Position numbers and translations under genes: made by a program | Shown here: in pieces, positions 39,614-46,319 of the stretch | Layout of the letters: each line of letters begins with the position of its first letter | Position numbering within the stretch: the stretch's first letter is position 1 | The notes under the pieces: generated by a model | Databases searched by the model: none | Told to the model about the DNA's origin: nothing | What the model saw: only the letters and a program-made list of their open reading frames with translations | DNA from: Microcaldota archaeon | GTDB lineage: Archaea > Micrarchaeota > Micrarchaeia > Micrarchaeales > CABMGC01 | Direction of reading: 5' to 3' | Length of the DNA stretch: 49,172 nucleotides | Assembly: GCA_021810455.1 (NCBI GenBank) | Contig: JAJZIU010000003.1 | Span: 1 to 49,172 of the forward strand

Positions 39614-40715
39614 ATATAATTGTTACTACATCCTGATCTGATAGTATATGATCGATTCCGACTTTCTGATTTTCAAATCTTACACTACGTCCGCTTACAT
39701 AGGCATACTTAGTATTTTTGGCCATCTTTGAATGAAGAGCTTTTGCAACATCGAATACGGTGCTGCCGGACTTTACAACTATCGGTTTGGACAGATCCGT
39801 TTCTCCGTCCTTAGGTTTGAGGTAGATGCGCATGAGATTAAGAGATGAAAATATCGAATCCTTGAGTTTTGGTATTCCCGTATTTTTTATCGCGCTTGTT
39901 AATATAGTTTTCATTTTTGTTGTTTTTTCAAGTTCTTGCCTTATCCTTTCTGCATACTCCATATCAACAGTGTCGATTTTGTTTAGAGCAACTATGGCAT
40001 TTATATAAACGGAATTTCCTTCAACAATTTCAAACAAATCTTCAAGATCTGCATCCGAATAAAAAATGACTTTTGCATTGAATATTTTGAAGTCATTTAG
40101 AATATTGGTTATGCTTTTCTTGTCAGGAATTTTCTTCTTTAGACTCTCTATCTCTATGCCTCCGGTAAGTTTTTTTTCTATCCGTATGTTTGGCTTTTTT
40201 CTGTTAACTATTATCTTCAAATCGTAAAGTTCGTCAACAAGTTTGTATAACTGCTCTGGATGATTAACATCTATTACGAATAGTAAGAGATCGCATACGC
40301 GGACAGCACTTGCTATTTTTGCGCCTTCGCCTTTACCAGTGTGTGCCCCTTCTATAAGACCAGGAACATCCAGTATCTGTATGCTTGCGCCGTTGTATTC
40401 AAGCATTCCAGGTATTACAGAAACTGTTGTGAAAGAATAACCGGCAACTTTTGATTCGACACCGGTAAGTAGACCTATCAATGATGATTTTCCGGCATTC
40501 GGGAAACCGACTAATGCAACAGTAGAATCGCCAGTTTTCTTTACAGAGAAACCTACACCGGAGCGGGATTTGGGCTTGCTAAGTTCCTTTTTAACGTCGG
40601 AGATTTTTCTCCGAAGTATTCCAAGGTGTTTATTTGTAGCTTTGTTGTAGCGGGTCTTTGAGTATTCCTGTTGAAGTTCTTCCAACTTTGTTTTAAGGTC
40701 TGGCATGCGTATCAA
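39600..40715 (-). CDS. drg: DRG/Obg-family GTPase with TGS domain
   Basis: VGFPNAGKSSLIGLLTG, DVPGLIEGA, C-terminal TGS. Confidence 0.94.
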   Translation of the reverse strand: MIRMPDLKTKLEELQQEYSKTRYNKATNKHLGILRRKISDVKKELSKPKSRSGVGFSVKKTGDSTVALVGFPNAGKSSLIGLLTGVESKVAGYSFTTVSVIPGMLEYNGASIQILDVPGLIEGAHTGKGEGAKIASAVRVCDLLLFVIDVNHPEQLYKLVDELYDLKIIVNRKKPNIRIEKKLTGGIEIESLKKKIPDKKSITNILNDFKIFNAKVIFYSDADLEDLFEIVEGNSVYINAIVALNKIDTVDMEYAERIRQELEKTTKMKTILTSAIKNTGIPKLKDSIFSSLNLMRIYLKPKDGETDLSKPIVVKSGSTVFDVAKALHSKMAKNTKYAYVSGRSVRFENQKVGIDHILSDQDVVTIIYDKY

Positions 40716-40839
40716 TCTTCTATGTTTTAAGATACAGAATCATTTATCTCAATACAACAATATGTATGTTGTTTTCAAATTAAAAAGGATTTGCTTTAAA
40801 TAGTTACCTATCTTTACTTCATCGATAAAAGTGTATAAA

Positions 40840-40920
40840 ATGGCAAAGAAAACCGTAAAGAAAGCTGCAAAAAAAGCAGTTAAGAAAGGGAAGAAGTCAG
40901 TAAAAAAATCCAGAAGATAA
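40840..40920 (+). CDS. 26-aa Lys/Ala-rich basic peptide MAKKTVKKAAKKAVKKGKKSVKKSRR
   Basis: ATG-to-TAA ORF with upstream TTTAAATAG TATA-like box and downstream T-rich tract. Confidence 0.65.
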   Translation: MAKKTVKKAAKKAVKKGKKSVKKSRR

Positions 40921-40945
40921 ATGTTTTGTTTTCTTTTTTATTTTT
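40921..40945 (+). terminator. T-rich archaeal-type terminator after mini-ORF
   Basis: ATGTTTTGTTTTCTTTTTTATTTTT. Confidence 0.5.
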
Positions 40946-40948
40946 TGA

Positions 40949-42247
40949 TTATTTCATAAACTGTGAAAATCTCTTTTTTACGTTTCTATCGTTTTTAAAC
41001 ATTTCATAAAACTTTTTCATTTTGCTGAAGTCGCTTAACAAGCCTTTAACTTCTTTTTCGTCGGTACCGCTGCCCATCGAAATCCTTCGTATCCTACTTG
41101 GATCTCTCACTAATTTTTCGCTTTGTCTTTCCTCTTTAGTCATTGAACCGATTATTGCCTTATACACTTTGAGTTTGCCTTCTCCTTGTTCAACGTACTC
41201 TTTTGGAACATCTGCAAAACCCATCATACCAAGTACATTTTTCATCGGACCCATTTTTGACATGGCTTTCAACTGTGTGTAGAAAGTATCAAAATTAAGT
41301 TCGGTTACTTCGACTTCTTCGGGTTTTATATTAGCTTCCCTTATTGCTTCGTTTACATGCGTTGCGAGGGCCTCTAAATCAGGTATACCAAGCAATCTGC
41401 CTACAAATTTCTCAGAGTTATACAGTTCAAGAGAGTTGAGTTTTTCACCAGTACCTATAAACATTATATTTACATTTGCAGCGCTAACCGCACTTAGTGC
41501 ACCGCCTCCTTTGCCACTTCCGTCCATTTTTGTTACTACTACGCCAGTTATATTTATCGCGTTATTGAACTCTTTGGCTTGTGTTCCTGCAACTTGCCCT
41601 ATATCAGCATTTATTACCAGGAGTTTTTCGTCGGGTTTGAATTCGTTGTTTATCTGTATTAGCTCGTTTACCAGTTGTTGGTCCAATGCACTCCTTCCGC
41701 TAGAATCGCATATTATTACCTTCCTTGAACCAAGTTCTTTCAATCCTTCAGTTACTATTTTCTTTACATCTGTTTCCCCTTTTATTCCGAAGAATTGTGC
41801 GTTGGCCTGTTTTGAGAGCATCTCTAGTTGTTCAAATGCGGCTGGTCTTGAAACGTCACAACAGATCATGCCCACGCTAAGACCGCGGTCTTGATAAAAT
41901 TTCGCGAGTTTTGCAGCAGTGGTTGTCTTTCCAGAACCATATATCCCTACAAGCAGTATCCGTTTGGGTTTTATTTCTGGCTGATGATTCTTTCCCATCA
42001 ATTTAACAAGTTCCTGATAGACAGTATTAGTTACATATTCTTTAGGACTTATTCCTTCTGGGAGCTTATTATGAAGCGCTATGTCTTCTATTTTTTTAGT
42101 AAATTCGAATACGAGATTTATATCAACATCAGAAGAGATTAGTGCTTTTTGAAGTTCTTTGTTAAACTCGCGTATTGTTTTCGAATCTATTATTGTTGAG
42201 CCGGTGAGCCTAGATATTGCCTTCCTGATACCCTCTCCTAAATCCAT
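40949..42247 (-). CDS. ffh: Signal recognition particle GTPase SRP54
   Basis: GIYGSGKTTTAAKLAKFYQDRG, DSSGRSALD, KMDGSGKGGGALS. Confidence 0.96.
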   Translation of the reverse strand: MDLGEGIRKAISRLTGSTIIDSKTIREFNKELQKALISSDVDINLVFEFTKKIEDIALHNKLPEGISPKEYVTNTVYQELVKLMGKNHQPEIKPKRILLVGIYGSGKTTTAAKLAKFYQDRGLSVGMICCDVSRPAAFEQLEMLSKQANAQFFGIKGETDVKKIVTEGLKELGSRKVIICDSSGRSALDQQLVNELIQINNEFKPDEKLLVINADIGQVAGTQAKEFNNAINITGVVVTKMDGSGKGGGALSAVSAANVNIMFIGTGEKLNSLELYNSEKFVGRLLGIPDLEALATHVNEAIREANIKPEEVEVTELNFDTFYTQLKAMSKMGPMKNVLGMMGFADVPKEYVEQGEGKLKVYKAIIGSMTKEERQSEKLVRDPSRIRRISMGSGTDEKEVKGLLSDFSKMKKFYEMFKNDRNVKKRFSQFMK

Positions 42248-42270
42248 AAGCAGACACTGACAAATAGTTT

Positions 42271-42281
42271 AATATTTATAC
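42271..42281. promoter_or_regulatory. Shared TATA-like box AATATTTATAC (reverse strand GTATAAATATT)
   Basis: About 24-29 nt from both the tRNA 5' end (+) and the ffh ATG (-). Confidence 0.5.
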
Positions 42282-42304
42282 TGATTACACATATATAAAG
42301 TTAG

Positions 42305-42393
42305 GGGCTCGTAGCTCAGCCTGGTTAGAGCGGCGGTCTTATAATAAATCATAAGAGAGCCGTAGGTCAGGAGTTCAAATCTCCTCGGGCCCA
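42305..42393 (+). tRNA. tRNA with 14-nt intron at 37/38 (42344-42357), predicted anticodon UAU (Ile)
   Basis: Acceptor GGGCTCG/CGGGCCC, D GCTC/GAGC, anticodon stem GCGGT/GCCGT, T AGGAG/CTCCT; BHB CTTA/TAAG with TAA and AGA bulges. Confidence 0.85.
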
Positions 42394-42423
42394 TCCATAA
42401 TAATAGAGACGAGGTTTGGGATG

Positions 42424-42470
42424 CCTCCTTCACACGGAGGAGACCCGGAGTCCGATTCTCCGCGGGCCCA
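42424..42470 (+). tRNA. tRNA-Val(CAC)-like 3' portion without a canonical 5' half
   Basis: CCTCC-TTCACAC-GGAGG anticodon arm, CGGAG-TCCGATT-CTCCG T arm, CGGGCCC-A acceptor strand. Confidence 0.7.
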
Positions 42471-42500
42471 CTTAATAACTAATTTAAGATTATTGATAGA

Positions 42501-43265
42501 TTATGCCACTACTGCATAGTTTACAACAAATGCAACAACGAATCCTATGAGAATTCCGAGATAGGTAAGCAACATCAGATATTTCATTTCTTTTCTGTCT
42601 TCAATCCTACTCTTGTTTATATTTACATGGAATAGAGCAAGTATTACATATAGAATCGCAGCGCTTGCCAATGCATCGAAGAAGACGATGAACATTTTCG
42701 AAAAGAATACTAGACCTAGAAGCGTGCCTAGTATCGTAGGTATTCCGCCTATCAGAAATGCGGCAGACATGAATTTCTTCTCTATCTTTACTTTTGAACC
42801 AACGAGAGGTGCGGCTATTGGAAATCCTTCAGTAAGATTCTGGAGTGTAAAGCCTATAGCTGAAAGTACATATATGGAAACTATGCCTGCGGCGCCTGCG
42901 GAACCGAAAACAAGACCTTCGGTGAGATTCTGCAAGCCGATACCTATCGCAGCTAATATTGAAGTGCGTTTGGGATTCTCTTCAGGATCTCGGCTCTCTT
43001 TAGGGCCTATGAAAAAAAGAAAGGAAACAAGAAATCCGACAAGAAAAACTATTTCTAAAGGATCTGTAATTGGCATGTTGCCGAATATTGAAGACACATC
43101 ACCATAAATATCTACAAGGAGAAACGCAAGAATACCTATAGCAATCGCATTGAAGCCTAGCATCTGTCGTAGTGTTATCTTTTTATAAAGTATAACGGGT
43201 AATGAAAGGAAAACAGAGAAACCCATCACTACAGATAGTAATACAGTAAGATCAATGTTAAGCAT
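42501..43265 (-). CDS. ZIP-family metal transporter-like
   Basis: Eight-TM-like, paired QNLTEG motifs at the positions of HNxPEG. Confidence 0.8.
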   Translation of the reverse strand: MLNIDLTVLLSVVMGFSVFLSLPVILYKKITLRQMLGFNAIAIGILAFLLVDIYGDVSSIFGNMPITDPLEIVFLVGFLVSFLFFIGPKESRDPEENPKRTSILAAIGIGLQNLTEGLVFGSAGAAGIVSIYVLSAIGFTLQNLTEGFPIAAPLVGSKVKIEKKFMSAAFLIGGIPTILGTLLGLVFFSKMFIVFFDALASAAILYVILALFHVNINKSRIEDRKEMKYLMLLTYLGILIGFVVAFVVNYAVVA

Positions 43266-43319
43266 ACCGAACCAGTAAATATAACTGGGTTATATTTTAT
43301 ATGTTTTTCTGGTTTATGG

Positions 43320-44060
43320 TCACTTGCGCCATTTTGACATGTAATCTGTTATGTTTTTTATTTCTAAGGAACTTAGCAAGCCCTGTTCTGCAAGCCAGTT
43401 TACTATGTCACTTATCTTTGCTGCAGAATGAAGCTTCATGCCATGTTCTGAAAGAACTTGGGATCCCCCTTCTTCCCGATCTATCAAAACGAAGACGTCC
43501 TTTACAGTTACATTTAGTTTCTTATTTGCAGCTTCGGCGAGTATCATGTCTCTTGCTTCTATTTTGCTGCCTGCATCAGTAACTACGTCATCCACTATGC
43601 CTATCACATCGTTGTTTTTCATTTCGCCATCAACAAGGCGTTTTATACCGTGAGATTTGAGATTACCCATTTCTTCTATTACGTGTAAAACTTTATCAAC
43701 AATGGGAAGCTCCGAGCTATCGAACTTTTCATGTGACATTTTTTTAAGATTTGCGACTAGCTCTTTGTATATTGAAGGTTCTTTGCGCGTGTAGATTGAA
43801 GGAATACCTGCTTCTGCACCTACGGAAGTTACAATAGCTATACCTGCGAGAGGTATGCCACACAGCCTGTTTACCTCGGAATTAGAATTTTGAATAAGCT
43901 CGGCGATAGTTTTTCCAACAAGAGACAGAGCTTCGGGATGAGAAGGTAACACGCGAAGATCGATGTAGTACGGACTCTGTCTACCTGATTTTATTGTGAA
44001 TGTGCCAAACTTTATTGCGTTGATTTCGAAGAGGGTTTTGGCAAGCAGTTTCCCATCCAT
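43320..44060 (-). CDS. pyrE: Orotate phosphoribosyltransferase with ~40-aa catalytic-loop insertion
   Basis: FTIKSGRQSPYYIDLR, YTRKE, GIVDDVVTDAGSKIE. Confidence 0.9.
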   Translation of the reverse strand: MDGKLLAKTLFEINAIKFGTFTIKSGRQSPYYIDLRVLPSHPEALSLVGKTIAELIQNSNSEVNRLCGIPLAGIAIVTSVGAEAGIPSIYTRKEPSIYKELVANLKKMSHEKFDSSELPIVDKVLHVIEEMGNLKSHGIKRLVDGEMKNNDVIGIVDDVVTDAGSKIEARDMILAEAANKKLNVTVKDVFVLIDREEGGSQVLSEHGMKLHSAAKISDIVNWLAEQGLLSSLEIKNITDYMSKWRK

Positions 44061-44070
44061 AAGAGCACCT

Positions 44071-44667
44071 TCACAACTTGCCTATATCATTTACAATGTC
44101 GATATCCAACGCTCTCTTTCCAAGACGCCAGTTTGCAGGAACCGCACATACGTGACCTTCTGCGGCAGGAGTCTCACGAACATACTTCAAACCCATAAAT
44201 GCAGTGAATATATGATCCGTATCCTTCCCTAAAGCGTCGTTGTGAATTGCGAAATATTGCACCTTGCCATCTGGATCTATTATTACCGTGCCACGTCTTG
44301 CCGCCCCAGTATCTGAATTGAGAAATCCATAATCCGTAGAGATCTTTTTATTAAAGTCATCTATAAGAGGAATTTTGCTCTTCTTTACACGAGGAGAAGT
44401 TTCACTCCATGCCTTGTGTGAAAACACACTATCGGTACTTATTGCGTATATCTTGGCGTCGTTCTTTTCAAAATCTTCATAGTTAGACATAAACGCTTCT
44501 ATGTCAGTTGCACACACAAAAGTGAAATCTCCAGGATAGAACGCAAGTATAATCCATTTGCCCCTCATTCCAGAAAGTTTGAATTCGGATATTTTACTTT
44601 CGCTCGGAAACCATGCTTTAGATTTTATCTCTGGTGCTTGTTCCCCTATATTCAAAAGATTTTGCAT
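44071..44667 (-). CDS. 2-Cys peroxiredoxin (AhpC family)
   Basis: FYPGDFTFVCATDI; C-terminal HVCAVPANW. Confidence 0.93.
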   Translation of the reverse strand: MQNLLNIGEQAPEIKSKAWFPSESKISEFKLSGMRGKWIILAFYPGDFTFVCATDIEAFMSNYEDFEKNDAKIYAISTDSVFSHKAWSETSPRVKKSKIPLIDDFNKKISTDYGFLNSDTGAARRGTVIIDPDGKVQYFAIHNDALGKDTDHIFTAFMGLKYVRETPAAEGHVCAVPANWRLGKRALDIDIVNDIGKL

Positions 44668-44733
44668 TATACCATCAGTAGAAGTTATATCAGTAAAGGT
44701 ATAAATTCCTTGTTGTAAAACAGAGTTATACTG

Positions 44734-45363
44734 CTATTGAATTAGCATCTTTAAAATCGTGCTCCTATCTTTAAGGTCTTTCAGCACTGTTGATGCTCCG
44801 GCAAGCTCAAGCTCCTGCTTGGAGTGTCTGCTTGTTTCTATACCTATGCTTTTCAAACCCAAGTCAGAACTTGACTTTATGTATACAGGAGAACAGCTTA
44901 CAAACACTCCTGCTTTTTTAGGCAGATTGTAATCCTTTTCTATAGTTGAAAGCGCATGGGAAAGTATATCCTTCATATAAAATCCATTTTCGTTGTACGA
45001 GCCGAACTTGAAATATTCACTGATTTTTGCCTCTTGAAGCCTCATCTTTGTGATCTTCTCTTCATCACCAGTAGCCGCACCTACAAGGACATTTTTTTGT
45101 TTAAGTTCATTAAGAAGTTCGACCATGCCATCCAATACATTCATCTTGCCTTTCCAGGAAACATTGTAATAAGAATAAGGAAGATCTTCGAGATAACGAT
45201 CGAGTTTGCTTTCTATCTCAGCATTTGGCATACCGTAAACGTTTAGAACATGTTTAGCTATTTCCTTTGCGGTTAGACCATCATAGGAATCTAGTTTGAC
45301 TTTTACTATTGCACCGTATATATTCATTATCGACTCTTCAACATACGGAGAGACGTCCTTCAC
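44734..45363 (-). CDS. HAD-superfamily hydrolase-like; conserved N-terminal strand lies upstream (possible ATT start at 45426)
   Basis: VGAATGDEEKITKMRLQ and GVFVSCSPVYIKSSSDLGLKSIGIET HAD-like segments; upstream in-frame NFILFDTQKVII. Confidence 0.7.
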   Translation of the reverse strand: MKDVSPYVEESIMNIYGAIVKVKLDSYDGLTAKEIAKHVLNVYGMPNAEIESKLDRYLEDLPYSYYNVSWKGKMNVLDGMVELLNELKQKNVLVGAATGDEEKITKMRLQEAKISEYFKFGSYNENGFYMKDILSHALSTIEKDYNLPKKAGVFVSCSPVYIKSSSDLGLKSIGIETSRHSKQELELAGASTVLKDLKDRSTILKMLIQ

Positions 45364-45461
45364 ATCGCTTATTATAACCTTTTGGGTATCGAATAATATG
45401 AAATTGTCCGTAGAAACACGCTCAATTGAATGAGTGTGTTAAAGTATAAAAATTTGATTGT

Positions 45462-45761
45462 ATGATCGAGTCTACTGAACGTAAGATAGCGATTGAGAGG
45501 ATGCAGAGATTATTTGAACTTGCAAGTCAGAGGACACTTATGGGAGGAGATTCCCTAAAACTTGCTAAAAAGTACACATTCATAGCTAAGGGAATAAGCA
45601 AGCATTATAGGATAAGCATGCCTAAAGAAATCCAAAGAAACATCTGCAAAAAATGTGATGCGATATTAATACCAGGCATTAATTGCAATGTGAGAGTGTC
45701 TAGGGGATGGATAATAAAAAAATGCAACATTTGCAGTACACAAAAGAGAATTTTTATCTGA
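45462..45761 (+). CDS. rnp4: RNase P protein component 4 (Rpp21)
   Basis: RMQRLFELASQ..AKKYTFIAKGISKHYRISMPKEIQRNICKKCDAIL..CNICS. Confidence 0.9.
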   Translation: MIESTERKIAIERMQRLFELASQRTLMGGDSLKLAKKYTFIAKGISKHYRISMPKEIQRNICKKCDAILIPGINCNVRVSRGWIIKKCNICSTQKRIFI

Positions 45762-46280
45762 TTACTTTATTCCCAGTTTGGAAACTATAGTGTCTGCGAA
45801 CTCGTATATTAGTTCGGAGTCTCCAAGAGTTACTATGTTCTTGTCGCTTTCTAGAGCAGAATTTGTAATAACTCCTTTGAACAGTTTCACGAGATGGTTT
45901 GTATCCTGATCTTTTGTGTTTGCTATTTTCATGTTTTGTATCATGTTGGTCCGAGCTATTATTTTTATTGCATTTCCAACACCAGCGACAAGCTTGTTGG
46001 ATTGAATAAACATCATAAGAAGATCGTGCAGTTGGCGAAGATCGTATAATTTAAACTGTTCCACGCCAGGGCCGTCGGCGAGTATTATGCCATCATAATC
46101 AAGAGGTATTAGTTGTGAGGTATTGAATGGTTTATAAACTGCGCCGTGATTTCCCATACAGTTCTTTGACGTATAGCTAGTTATAATGGTTTCAACCCCC
46201 CATTTTTCCAATATCTTTTTAGTTATGCTTACGGTTTCATCGCGAAAACCGGCCGGAGCTATAAGTATCGCAACTCTCAT
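45762..46280 (-). CDS. DJ-1/PfpI-like protein lacking nucleophile Cys
   Basis: DYDGIILADGPGVEQF; VAGVGNAIKIIA at the elbow. Confidence 0.75.
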   Translation of the reverse strand: MRVAILIAPAGFRDETVSITKKILEKWGVETIITSYTSKNCMGNHGAVYKPFNTSQLIPLDYDGIILADGPGVEQFKLYDLRQLHDLLMMFIQSNKLVAGVGNAIKIIARTNMIQNMKIANTKDQDTNHLVKLFKGVITNSALESDKNIVTLGDSELIYEFADTIVSKLGIK

Positions 46281-46319
46281 TATATCAGTTTTAGATAGAA
46301 AACAAAGGATAAAAAGGTT

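Noticed and set aside
42346-42356. TCATAA inside the tRNA intron could be read as a CAU (Met/Ile2) anticodon loop
   Set aside because: Would require two excised segments and does not fit the BHB geometry; UAU at 37/38 fits exactly.
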